Assembly: GCA_002353825.1 (NCBI GenBank)
Contig: DEKJ01000056.1
Span: 1 to 64,000, forward strand
Direction of reading: 5' to 3'
Source of the DNA: Prevotella sp. UBA2725
GTDB lineage: Bacteria; Bacteroidota; Bacteroidia; Bacteroidales; Bacteroidaceae
Length of the DNA: 64,000 nucleotides
Shown here piece by piece: positions 1 through 7,281 of this stretch. Numbering within the stretch: position 1 is the first letter of the stretch; the number at the start of each line of letters is the position of its first letter. A model generated the notes under the pieces. The model had not been told where the DNA came from. It was given only the letters and a program-made list of their open reading frames with translations, and made no database searches. The position numbers were made by a program, and so were the translations under genes.

Positions 1-660
1 TACCAGCATCAGGGTCTTGGCCTCACCGATCTTATCGATGAAGGCAATATCGGACTGGTGAAAGCCGCAGAGAAATTTGATGAGACGCGAGGATTCAAGT
101 TCATTTCTTATGCCGTATGGTGGATTCGCCAGAGCATCCTGCAGGCCATCGCCGAGCAGAGCCGTATTGTGCGCCTGCCCCTTAATCAGGTAGGTGCCCT
201 GTCGAAGATCAACTCAGAGATTTCCAAGTTTGAGCAGAAGAATCAGCGCCGTCCATCCGTGCAGGAGCTCTCGTCGCTGACGAATATCGATGAGACGAAG
301 ATTGACCAGACCATCAAGGCCGACAATCATCACATGAGTATTGACGCGCCGTTTCAGGAGGATGACGACAACTCGATGGCTGATGTCTTAGCTTCGGGCG
401 AGGACAGCCGCGCCGACAAGCAGGTCGACTACGAGAGCATGGCCAAGGAGCTCGACACCGTGCTGCGCAACGTGCTGAAGGAACGTGAGATCACCATCGT
501 GCGTGAGTGCTTTGGTATCGGTTGCCATGAGAAAGGACTTGAGGAGATCGGCGACCAGCTCGGCCTGACTCGGGAGCGCGTTCGCCAGATTCGCGAGAAG
601 AGCATCGTCAAACTGCGTGAGAGCGGCTACGCTAAGCTCCTCATCAAATATTTAGGATAA
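1..660 (+). CDS. RpoD-type (sigma-70) sigma factor, 5'-truncated by window edge
   Basis: RNA polymerase sigma subunit of the short Bacteroidetes RpoD type. The frame is open from base 1, so the gene starts outside the window; 219 residues are visible. Region 2 shows the core-binding and -10-melting signature (DEGNIGLVKAAEKFDETRGF, then FKFISYAVWWIRQSI), region 3 follows, and region 4 ends in the helix-turn-helix LTRERVRQIREKSI and a YLG C-terminus typical of the family. It retains RIVRLPLNQVG, as in primary sigmas, but its region 4 (KEREITIVRECFGIGCHEKG) departs from my memory of the Bacteroidales housekeeping RpoD. I infer a group-2-like paralogue, related to the sigma factor at 6270-7148. 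A 51-bp tandem repeat and a possible terminator hairpin follow directly. Confidence 0.93.
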   Translation, partial: YQHQGLGLTDLIDEGNIGLVKAAEKFDETRGFKFISYAVWWIRQSILQAIAEQSRIVRLPLNQVGALSKINSEISKFEQKNQRRPSVQELSSLTNIDETKIDQTIKADNHHMSIDAPFQEDDDNSMADVLASGEDSRADKQVDYESMAKELDTVLRNVLKEREITIVRECFGIGCHEKGLEEIGDQLGLTRERVRQIREKSIVKLRESGYAKLLIKYLG

Positions 661-703
661 TTTGAAGTGTTGAATGTGAAGTGTTGAGTGTTGAATGATG
701 ATT

Positions 704-815
704 CAATGTTCAATGTGAAGTGTTGAATGTTGAATGATGATTTGAATAATGATACAATGTTCAATGTGAAGTGTTGAATGTTGAATGATGATTTGAATAA
801 TGATTCAACATTCAA
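704..815. repeat. 51-bp tandem repeat with terminal inverted repeat
   Basis: Copies start at 704 and 755 with a third, partial copy at 806, giving an exact 51-bp period. The unit is AT-rich and built from the words TTGAATG and AATGTG; 661-703 uses the same words without keeping the period. At the end, TTGAATGTTGAAT (774-786) and ATTCAACATTCAA (803-815) form a perfect 13-bp stem that may terminate the sigma-factor transcript. No coding function is seen. Confidence 0.8.
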
Positions 816-844
816 TACGTTTTACTCACAGAACTTATCCCATT

Positions 845-874
845 AAAAAAGGTTGCAAGGCACGCCTTGCAACC
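845..874 (-). terminator. Rho-independent terminator of the RSFG-repeat gene
   Basis: GGTTGCAAGG (851-860) and CCTTGCAACC (865-874) form a perfect 10-bp stem with a 4-nt loop. On the minus strand the stem is followed by six T residues (complement of 845-850). It lies about 65 bp beyond the stop codon of the minus-strand gene 939-1979. Confidence 0.8.
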
Positions 875-938
875 AATACCAAAACCTTTTACGCTTATTA
901 AAAGGTACATCAAGCAATATTTATCTTATCCGTTGAGC

Positions 939-1979
939 TTATCTTCTTCCGAAGGTGCCGCCGCCCGAGCTTCGTCCTCCACCGAAGGAGCCACTGCCCG
1001 AGGTGCTTCTGCTGCCAAACGAACCCGTGCTGTGGCCGCCGAAAGGTGAGCCCTGAGAAGACGAACGCGTGGGTGCGGAATAGCTGCGGGCCGGTGCGCT
1101 CTGCTGTGGAGTGAACGTGTTGCGGGGAGAAGAGGAATGGTTGCCGAAGACACCGCTGCCGAAAGATCGCTCCGAAGAACGGTTCACCGTAGAGCGCGTG
1201 CTGCTCTCACGCGGGATGCCGAAGGAACGGTTCGTGTCAGTAGACATGCCGAAGGAACGGGGGCGAGCCTGCGACTGAGGCTGCGAGCCGAAAGAGCGGT
1301 TGCCGGTGCGGAGCGGACTGTCGTTGACACCACCGCGCTGCATGTTGCCGAAGGTACGGTTGCCGAAAGAACGGTTGTTGTTCGAACGATTGTTGTACTG
1401 CGGACGGGCCTGTGCCCACGTGCGGCGTCCCGACTGGTAGACATAACCGCCACCGTAACGTCCATTGTCCCAGCCATGGCGCATGCCTAAATAAGGTCCA
1501 CCATCGCGCGGTCCGTGCCATACACGTCCGTAGTACCAGGAGCGTCCACCATTATAATGCCAGGAATGACCCCCGGTGTAGGTGAACACGAAGTTAGGAC
1601 AACCGAAAAAGAAGTAGTCGCGGTGCGGATAGCGCGCATAGATACCGAAGTGCCAGAAGCCATCGCTCCAGTAGAGCGGACGGTAGAAGTAAGAAGCACC
1701 GCAGTAAGCGCGATACTGCCAGTCGAGCAAGATGTAGCTCAGGTCGAGATTGCGCTGCCGCCAGTAGACACCGTAGAGGTCGTTGTAGTCGTCAATACGC
1801 ATGAGGTAGTCGAGATTGATCTCATAGGCTGCTTCATACTGCTCGTCGGTGAGGTTAAGCTCGTAGGCCATCTTGTCCGTCAGGAAAAGAGCCTCATCGC
1901 GTGCCTGGTCATAACTCATGGCCGAAGTGCTCAGCGTGATGGTGAGCAAGAGTGCGAGTGCTGTAAATAACCTTTTCAT
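939..1979 (-). CDS. Secreted protein with RSFG-type low-complexity repeats
   Basis: A 346-residue protein with a clear signal peptide (KRLFTALALLLTITLSTSA). Residues 25-90 are helical and acidic (two DEQY/DYNDLYG-like stretches), 90-185 are rich in Tyr, Trp, Gly and His, and about 195-346 is a disordered tail in which RSFG, RTFG or GSFG recurs at least eight times among Asn, Ser and Gln. I recognise no enzyme family; the tail resembles structural or surface-associated low-complexity segments. It is monocistronic, with its own -7 box at 2037-2044 and a terminator at 845-874. Function unknown. Confidence 0.8.
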   Translation of the reverse strand: MKRLFTALALLLTITLSTSAMSYDQARDEALFLTDKMAYELNLTDEQYEAAYEINLDYLMRIDDYNDLYGVYWRQRNLDLSYILLDWQYRAYCGASYFYRPLYWSDGFWHFGIYARYPHRDYFFFGCPNFVFTYTGGHSWHYNGGRSWYYGRVWHGPRDGGPYLGMRHGWDNGRYGGGYVYQSGRRTWAQARPQYNNRSNNNRSFGNRTFGNMQRGGVNDSPLRTGNRSFGSQPQSQARPRSFGMSTDTNRSFGIPRESSTRSTVNRSSERSFGSGVFGNHSSSPRNTFTPQQSAPARSYSAPTRSSSQGSPFGGHSTGSFGSRSTSGSGSFGGGRSSGGGTFGRR

Positions 1980-2036
1980 AGCTGTATGTATTTTTATTGT
2001 TATTCGTGATTATATTCTTTTTTCTTTATCACGTTG

Positions 2037-2044
2037 CAAAGTTA
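2037..2044 (-). promoter_or_regulatory. Bacteroidetes -7 box for the RSFG-repeat gene
   Basis: CAAAGTTA on the plus strand reads TAACTTTG on the minus strand, an exact TAnnTTTG match 57 bp upstream of the start at 1979. No convincing -33 TTTG was found. Confidence 0.6.
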
Positions 2045-2171
2045 TGAAGAAAGTTTCATAGAAATCATGGCATTTCCCTATGCTGTGAGGGAAAAACCCT
2101 ATTGTGTTGACGCTTATTAGGGAAAGTATGATTCCACACATTCGCACTACAACTATGGTGGAGGCAGATTT

Positions 2172-4016
2172 CTACTCCACCGTAACGCTCTTGGCGAGAT
2201 TACGCGGCTGGTCGACGTTGAGACCTTTCTCCACTGCGATATGATAAGCGAGGAGCTGCAGAGGAATGACAGAGAGCAACGGAGCCAAGGGTGCCAATGT
2301 CTGCGGCACACTGATCGTCTCATCGGCAATCTTAGCCATATCCGTATCGCCCTCAGTGATGACAGCGATGATACGTCCTCCACGTGCCTTCACCTCCTGC
2401 ATGTTGGAGATGATCTTCTCGTAACCCGTGTGATGCGTAGCGATAAAGAGCACCGGCATCATGTTGTCTACTAAGGCGATAGGACCATGTTTCATCTCGG
2501 CAGCAGGATAACCCTCTGCATGGATATAACTGATTTCCTTCAGTTTTAAGGCTCCTTCCAGAGCTACCGGATAGTTCCATCCACGGCCGAGATAAAGAAA
2601 GTTAGAGGCATAAGTATAAACACGGGCGAGGTTCTTGATCTCGTCGTTCTTCTTCAACACCTCTTCAATCTTATCGGGAATAGTCTTGAGCTCTTTCGTC
2701 AAAGCGACGAACTCATCGTGCCCAAGCGTACCTTTGGCATTGGCCAGTGCGAGGGTGAGAAGCGTCAGGCAGGTGAGCTGACCCGTGAATGCCTTGGTAG
2801 AAGCCACACCAATCTCCGGTCCGACATGGATATAAATACCCGTATCTGTCTCTCGGGCAATAGAAGAGCCTACAGCATTGACGATGCCAAAGATGCAGGC
2901 ACCGTGCTCTTTGGCGAGCTTGATGGCAGCCAAAGTATCGGCCGTCTCACCACTCTGAGAGATGGCAATGACGACATCGGTAGGATAGATGACCGGGTCA
3001 CGATAACGGAACTCCGAGGCATAATCGACCTCTACCGGGATCTTGCAGAAATGCTCCAAGAGCTGCTTCCCTATCAGTCCGGCATGCCATGACGTACCGC
3101 AAGCCACGATGATGAAACGGGTAGCGGAGAGCAGGCGGGCACGATTGCTGCGTACGGCAGAGAGGATGACGTCGTCGTCAAAGAGACGACCGCTCATGCA
3201 GTCGCGCAGGCAGCGGGGCTGATCGAAGATTTCTTTCAGCATGAAATGGGGGAAACCACCACGGTCCAGCATATCAAGGTCCATATCAATCTGCTTGACA
3301 TTGACATCGACCGACTTGTTGCGCAGGTCGATGATCCGCAGCTTTTCACCCGGATGGCAGACGGCAATCTGCTCATCGTCGATATAAACGACATCTTTGG
3401 TGTATTCGGCGATAGGCGTAGCATCGGAGGCAATGAAGAACTCACTGTTGTCCTTCGTCACACCGATAACGAGCGGAGAACCCTTGCGTGCAGCGACGAT
3501 AGTATGCGGATCACGCTTGTCGATGACGGCAATGGCGTAAGCACCGATACACTTACGCAGTGCATGACGTACAGCCTCCTCAAGGTTGCAATGATGCTTC
3601 TCCTGAGCATATTCGATAAGCTGTACGAGAACCTCTGTATCGGTGTCGCTCTTGAAATGGAACCCACGCTTCTTGAGCTGGTCGCGAAGCACGATGAAGT
3701 TCTCGATAATACCATTGTGGACGATGACGATATTGCCCGACTCTGAGACATGCGGGTGTGCATTCCTCACTGAAGGCTCACCATGAGTGGCCCAACGGGT
3801 ATGTGCTATGCCGATGTTTCCGCTGCAGTCTTTTCCTGCAGCAGCATTCTCAAGATCAGCTACCTTGCCTTTAGCCTTATAGACATGCAACTCGTCCTGA
3901 GCATTGATAAGAGCTACGCCGGCTGAGTCGTAGCCACGGTATTCGAGGCGATGAAGGCCTTTGATGAGCAAGCCATAAGCTTGACGTGGGCCAATATATC
4001 CAACTATTCCACACAT
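2172..4016 (-). CDS. glmS: Glutamine--fructose-6-phosphate aminotransferase (isomerizing)
   Basis: Makes glucosamine-6-phosphate from fructose-6-phosphate and glutamine, the first step to UDP-GlcNAc for peptidoglycan and LPS. The start is set at the ATG that puts the catalytic Cys at position 2 (MCGIVGYIG), giving 614 aa, the usual length; a longer frame adds 18 residues with no family support and would run into the 5' hairpin. Domains: N-terminal glutaminase (about 1-215, with RWATHGEP and HNGIIENF) and two SIS sugar-isomerase domains (CGTSWHAG, SQSGETADT, EGYPAAEMKHGP), ending in the invariant LAKSVTVE tail. Cytoplasmic. Transcribed alone from a TAATTTTG box, with a hairpin in its leader. 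Confidence 0.97.
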   Translation of the reverse strand: MCGIVGYIGPRQAYGLLIKGLHRLEYRGYDSAGVALINAQDELHVYKAKGKVADLENAAAGKDCSGNIGIAHTRWATHGEPSVRNAHPHVSESGNIVIVHNGIIENFIVLRDQLKKRGFHFKSDTDTEVLVQLIEYAQEKHHCNLEEAVRHALRKCIGAYAIAVIDKRDPHTIVAARKGSPLVIGVTKDNSEFFIASDATPIAEYTKDVVYIDDEQIAVCHPGEKLRIIDLRNKSVDVNVKQIDMDLDMLDRGGFPHFMLKEIFDQPRCLRDCMSGRLFDDDVILSAVRSNRARLLSATRFIIVACGTSWHAGLIGKQLLEHFCKIPVEVDYASEFRYRDPVIYPTDVVIAISQSGETADTLAAIKLAKEHGACIFGIVNAVGSSIARETDTGIYIHVGPEIGVASTKAFTGQLTCLTLLTLALANAKGTLGHDEFVALTKELKTIPDKIEEVLKKNDEIKNLARVYTYASNFLYLGRGWNYPVALEGALKLKEISYIHAEGYPAAEMKHGPIALVDNMMPVLFIATHHTGYEKIISNMQEVKARGGRIIAVITEGDTDMAKIADETISVPQTLAPLAPLLSVIPLQLLAYHIAVEKGLNVDQPRNLAKSVTVE

Positions 4017-4042
4017 AATGTCATTCTCTTTTATGCTTTGCA

Positions 4043-4066
4043 GTGGCCGCCCAAAGTGGCGGCCAC
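4043..4066 (-). other. Hairpin in the glmS 5' leader
   Basis: GTGGCCGCC (4043-4051) and GGCGGCCAC (4058-4066) form a perfect 9-bp GC-rich stem with a 6-nt loop, between the -7 box (4091-4098) and the glmS start codon (4016). No catalytic core of the glmS ribozyme is recognisable. It could affect RNA stability or be a stray intergenic palindrome. Confidence 0.55.
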
Positions 4067-4090
4067 CCACCGCTTAGTTATGTTTTCGTG

Positions 4091-4098
4091 CAAAATTA
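4091..4098 (-). promoter_or_regulatory. -7 box for glmS
   Basis: CAAAATTA on the plus strand gives TAATTTTG on the minus strand (TAnnTTTG), 75 bp upstream of the glmS ATG, leaving a leader of roughly 70 nt that contains the 4043-4066 hairpin. Confidence 0.6.
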
Positions 4099-4164
4099 GT
4101 AAGTTTCTTTCTACTATTGGCACGATTAAGCTACTTTTTCATCAAAGATGGGAAAAAATTGTCG

Positions 4165-4172
4165 TACCTTTG
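4165..4172 (+). promoter_or_regulatory. -7 box for trmB
   Basis: TACCTTTG is an exact TAnnTTTG match, 17 bp upstream of the ATG at 4190. It lies inside the reading frame that would begin at 4148, which argues for the downstream start. Confidence 0.65.
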
Positions 4173-4189
4173 CACCAAACAATATCACA

Positions 4190-4960
4190 ATGGGAAAAGG
4201 GAAACTTCAGAAGTTCGCAGAGATGGAGACGTTCAAAAACGTCTTCCAGTATCCATACTCTGTCATCAGTGACGTACCTTTTGAGATGAAAGGCCACTGG
4301 CGGGAGCAATATTTCAAGAATGACAACCCTATCGTGCTGGAGCTCGGATGTGGCCGTGGCGAGTATGCTGTAGGGTTGGCGCGCATGTACCCCAATGTCA
4401 ACTTCATTGGTGTGGACATTAAGGGAGCGCGCATGTACACGGGTGCCAAGCTAGCATTGGAAGAAGAGCTTCCCAACGTGGCCTTCCTACGAACCAGCAT
4501 TGAGATTATCGACCGTTTCTTTTCTGAAGATGAAGTACAGGAACTGTGGCTCACGTTCTCCGACCCACAGATGAAGAATCCGCGTAAACGTCTTACCTCC
4601 ACTTATTTCATGGAGCGCTACCGCCATTTTCTTGTTGACGGAGGTATCGTGAACCTTAAGACCGACTCTAACTTTCTCTTCACCTATACCCGCTATATGG
4701 TAGAGAAGAACCATCTGCCTGTCGACTACTGCACGGAAGACCTCTACCATGCCACACCCGAAGGCTTGCAAGGCTCGCCCCTGCTCTCGATCCATACTTA
4801 TTATGAAGGCATGTGGATGGAGCGCGGCCTCAACATCCGGTACCTCCGCTTCCGCCTCCCGCGCGAAGGAGCGCTCCAAGAACCCGATGTCGAGATTCCG
4901 CTCGACGAGTATCGTAGCTATCATCGGGAAAAACGCAGCTCGAAGGATACGGCTAAATAG
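4190..4960 (+). CDS. trmB: tRNA (guanine-N7-)-methyltransferase
   Basis: SAM-dependent formation of m7G46 in the variable loop of tRNA. 256 aa from the chosen ATG ([15 protein letters not shown]); the in-frame ATG at 4148 lies upstream of the -7 box at 4165-4172 and would not be transcribed. The SAM-binding loop is [11 protein letters not shown] at about residues 55-65, followed by the acidic IGVDIKGAR. The family's DPxxK signature appears as [13 protein letters not shown], the form common in Bacteroidetes. The C-terminus is charged and less conserved. Divergent from glmS and convergent with queF, with a C-rich palindrome between the ends. Confidence 0.95.
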   Translation: MGKGKLQKFAEMETFKNVFQYPYSVISDVPFEMKGHWREQYFKNDNPIVLELGCGRGEYAVGLARMYPNVNFIGVDIKGARMYTGAKLALEEELPNVAFLRTSIEIIDRFFSEDEVQELWLTFSDPQMKNPRKRLTSTYFMERYRHFLVDGGIVNLKTDSNFLFTYTRYMVEKNHLPVDYCTEDLYHATPEGLQGSPLLSIHTYYEGMWMERGLNIRYLRFRLPREGALQEPDVEIPLDEYRSYHREKRSSKDTAK

Positions 4961-4972
4961 GTGTTGGTGAAC

Positions 4973-5008
4973 TTCTCCCCTCCCTACGGGGGAGGGGTCG
5001 GAGGAAAG
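4973..5008. repeat. C-rich interspersed palindrome, copy 1
   Basis: CCCCTCCC (4977-4984) and GGGAGGGG (4990-4997) form an 8-bp stem with loop TACGG, followed by TCGGAGGAAAGGCC. The core CTCCCTACGGGGGAGGG recurs in related form at 47279-47323, 54018-54084 and, diverged, 30412-30478. It sits between the converging ends of trmB and queF and may terminate both. Confidence 0.65.
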
Positions 5009-5011
5009 GCC

Positions 5012-5473
5012 TTATCTTATTGAATATTCTTCGAATCGCTTCTCGGCCAACTGCTCATATTTCGTGCCCGGCCGTCCATAGTTGGCATACGGATAGATGC
5101 TGATGCCACCGCGTGGTGTGAACAAGCCCGTCACCTCGATATATTTGGGATCCATAAGTTTGATGAGATCTTTCATGATGATATTGACACAGTCCTCATG
5201 GAAGTCGCCGTGGTTGCGAAAGGAGAAGAGGTAGAGTTTTAAGCTCTTGCTCTCCACCATGCGAACATCGGGAACATAGCAGATACGGATCTCGGCAAAG
5301 TCAGGCTGACCCGTGATAGGACAAAGCGACGTGAACTCAGGACAGTTGAAACGTACCCAATAGTCGTTTTCCTGATGCTTGTTCGTAAACGTTTCCAGCA
5401 CCTCCGGTGCATAGTCCATCTTGTATTTTGTCTTGGCTCCAAGAGCCTTTAAGCCTTCGTCTCTACGTTCCAT
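5012..5473 (-). CDS. queF: NADPH-dependent 7-cyano-7-deazaguanine reductase
   Basis: Reduces preQ0 to preQ1 in queuosine biosynthesis; a T-fold (tunnelling-fold) enzyme of the short, unimodular class. 153 aa. The nucleophilic Cys is in [15 protein letters not shown] and the NADPH motif is [16 protein letters not shown], followed by HEDCVN. The start at 5473 matches the family N-terminus (12 residues before the conserved LG); an ATG at 5485 is preceded by GGAAGA at good spacing and would overlap the upstream gene by 8 bp, so it is a real alternative. Directly downstream of the queuosine-precursor transporter, 4 bp apart, so the two form one operon. Confidence 0.95.
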   Translation of the reverse strand: MERRDEGLKALGAKTKYKMDYAPEVLETFTNKHQENDYWVRFNCPEFTSLCPITGQPDFAEIRICYVPDVRMVESKSLKLYLFSFRNHGDFHEDCVNIIMKDLIKLMDPKYIEVTGLFTPRGGISIYPYANYGRPGTKYEQLAEKRFEEYSIR

Positions 5474-5477
5474 ATTA

Positions 5478-6170
5478 TTATACATTAAAAATCTTCCATA
5501 CACTATAGTTGACGCCTTCGTCGTAGACGTCCTCACCTTCATGCTTCTTCAAGAACTTCACGACACGAATAGTCAACGGCAAAGCGATTACCTCGTAGAA
5601 TGTCTTGAGAAACACTTGCCACAACATGAGCTTCGGCAGTTCCGAAGCAGGGACCACACCACCTAAAGCCAACGGGAAGAAGATGAGCGAGTCGCAGCTC
5701 TCTCCCGCCACCGTGCTCAGGATGGCACGGGCTGAAAAATGACGTCCCTGGTCGTGAATCTTCATGCGGCTCATGACATAGGCATTCATGAAACTCCCTA
5801 CGAGAAATGCCACAAAGGAGGCTGCAGCGATACGGGGTGCCAGACCAAACACAGCATGGAAGCCGGCATCGTTGTGCCAGTAGGGTGCACCGGGGATCCA
5901 GTCACACAGGGCACCCATAGCAACAAAGAAGAAGTTCATGGCAAAGCCTGTCCAGATGAGCAGACGAGCTTTACGATAGCCCCATACCTCACAAACACAA
6001 TCATTGATGATATAAGAGACTGGGAAGACAAGCAAGCCTCCCGTCAGATTGACAGGTCCTACAGCTATCTGCTTCGTCTCGAGAATGTTTGCCAAAATAA
6101 GGCAAACGCAAAAGAAAATACTGAAGAGCATGAAAAGCACGCTTACCTCAGCACGCGGTTGTTTTGTCAT
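5478..6170 (-). CDS. Queuosine precursor transporter (YhhQ/YPT family)
   Basis: An inner-membrane vitamin-uptake-type protein of 230 aa with six or so hydrophobic segments (for example [20 protein letters not shown] near the start). Characteristic family features: [38 protein letters not shown] and the later [13 protein letters not shown]. The family imports preQ0/preQ1 or related deazapurines. First gene of a two-gene operon with queF, so the reductase and transporter are co-expressed, consistent with salvage of preQ0. Promoter at 6232-6239. Confidence 0.92.
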   Translation of the reverse strand: MTKQPRAEVSVLFMLFSIFFCVCLILANILETKQIAVGPVNLTGGLLVFPVSYIINDCVCEVWGYRKARLLIWTGFAMNFFFVAMGALCDWIPGAPYWHNDAGFHAVFGLAPRIAAASFVAFLVGSFMNAYVMSRMKIHDQGRHFSARAILSTVAGESCDSLIFFPLALGGVVPASELPKLMLWQVFLKTFYEVIALPLTIRVVKFLKKHEGEDVYDEGVNYSVWKIFNV

Positions 6171-6231
6171 ATCTTGTTTTGTTAAAGGGGGTTGAGCAAG
6201 TACCCCTGTTATAAAAATTTGTAACCGCGTG

Positions 6232-6239
6232 CAAAGGTA
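6232..6239 (-). promoter_or_regulatory. -7 box for the transporter-queF operon
   Basis: CAAAGGTA on the plus strand gives TACCTTTG on the minus strand, 61 bp upstream of the ATG at 6170. Confidence 0.6.
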
Positions 6240-6269
6240 CGAAGAATTTCGCAGAATGAGAGGAAAAGA

Positions 6270-7148
6270 TCAGCCTAAATATTGTCGAAGGATCTTAGAA
6301 GCGGGCGAATGCTTGATTTTCCGGATGGCTTTCTCGCGGACCTGACGAATACGCTCGCGCGTCATTCCCATCTCGTTGGCTATCTCTTCCAAGCTCTTCT
6401 CCTGACAACCGATGCCGAACGATTCTTTTACTATCTGCTGCTCACGCTCGCTAAGCACTTCCTTCAAAAGATCTTGAACAAAGATGTTGAGCGACTCACT
6501 GTCCACGGTACTGTCGGAACGATAATCCTTGTCGTCAGACGACAACATGTCACCTATCGTGTTATCGGTGTCGTCGTTGCCAAGCGGTGCATCAATACTC
6601 GTAGCCTTACTGTTAGCATCCTTAGCCGACTCGATAGCATCCTCATCCAATCCAGTTATCACAGAAAGCTCATGGACAGACGGCAGACGACCGTGCTCCT
6701 GCATGAATGATTCCGTGGCACGATTCACCTTCAAAGCCGTACCCATCTGATTTAGAGGAACACGCACCAAACGGCTCTTTACGGCAAGCGCCTCCATGAT
6801 GCTCTGACGAATCCACCACACTGCGTAGCTGATGAATTTGAAGCCACGGGTCTCGTCAAACTTTTCGGCAGCTTTCACCAGTCCCACATTACCTTCATTG
6901 ATAAGATCGGTAAGCGAGATGCCCTGATGCTGATACTGCTTGGCAACGGAAACGACAAAGCGCAAGTTAGACCTTACGAGCCGGTCTCTCGCCTCTTCAC
7001 CTGCCCTGCCGCCCATATGGACTTTTCTGGCAAGCACCGCCTCATCTTCCGGTGTAAGCATCGGTTCGCGCGCTATCTCCGTCAGATACCTGTCCAACGA
7101 CTCGCTATTGCGGGTTGTAATAGCTTTCGTAATCTTCAGTTGTCTCAT
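6270..7148 (-). CDS. RpoD-type (sigma-70) sigma factor, second copy
   Basis: A complete 292-residue sigma factor starting with the Bacteroidetes RpoD signature MRQLKITKAIT. Region 1.2 (SLDRYLTEIAREPMLTPEDE), region 2 (NEGNVGLVKAAEKFDETRGF, SYAVWWIRQSIMEAL), region 3 and region 4 (MTRERIRQVREKAIRKIK, ending YLG) are all present. Compared with 1-660 the region 2 core is nearly identical, but the segment usually reading QALAEQSRIVRLPLNQVG is EALAVKSRLVRVPLNQMG and the region 3 linker differs. I infer a group-2 (alternative, non-essential) paralogue rather than the housekeeping sigma. Monocistronic with the clearest -33/-7 promoter in the window. Confidence 0.94.
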   Translation of the reverse strand: MRQLKITKAITTRNSESLDRYLTEIAREPMLTPEDEAVLARKVHMGGRAGEEARDRLVRSNLRFVVSVAKQYQHQGISLTDLINEGNVGLVKAAEKFDETRGFKFISYAVWWIRQSIMEALAVKSRLVRVPLNQMGTALKVNRATESFMQEHGRLPSVHELSVITGLDEDAIESAKDANSKATSIDAPLGNDDTDNTIGDMLSSDDKDYRSDSTVDSESLNIFVQDLLKEVLSEREQQIVKESFGIGCQEKSLEEIANEMGMTRERIRQVREKAIRKIKHSPASKILRQYLG

Positions 7149-7187
7149 TTCAGGTCTACGTTATGTAAGTATGGTTATTTAGTTTTA

Positions 7188-7218
7188 CAAAGTTACAGCC
7201 TTTTGATGACAACACAAA
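7188..7218 (-). promoter_or_regulatory. Full -33/-7 promoter of the second sigma-70 gene
   Basis: Minus strand: TTTG (complement of 7215-7218), exactly 19 bp, then TAACTTTG (complement of 7188-7195). This is the textbook Bacteroidetes promoter layout, 40 bp upstream of the ATG at 7148. Confidence 0.75.
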
Positions 7219-7281
7219 AGAATTGCAATAAAAAAGAACAAAAAAGTTTGTTTTTGTTTCCTTATCTGTTTTCTTTCTTCT

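Noticed and set aside
1137..1490. 117-codon plus-strand frame
   Set aside because: Antisense to the RSFG-repeat protein, with Arg/Ala-rich composition expected from the complementary repeat.
4043..4098. glmS ribozyme or other metabolite riboswitch in the glmS leader
   Set aside because: The leader is only about 70 nt and holds one simple hairpin; the conserved ribozyme core is not there.
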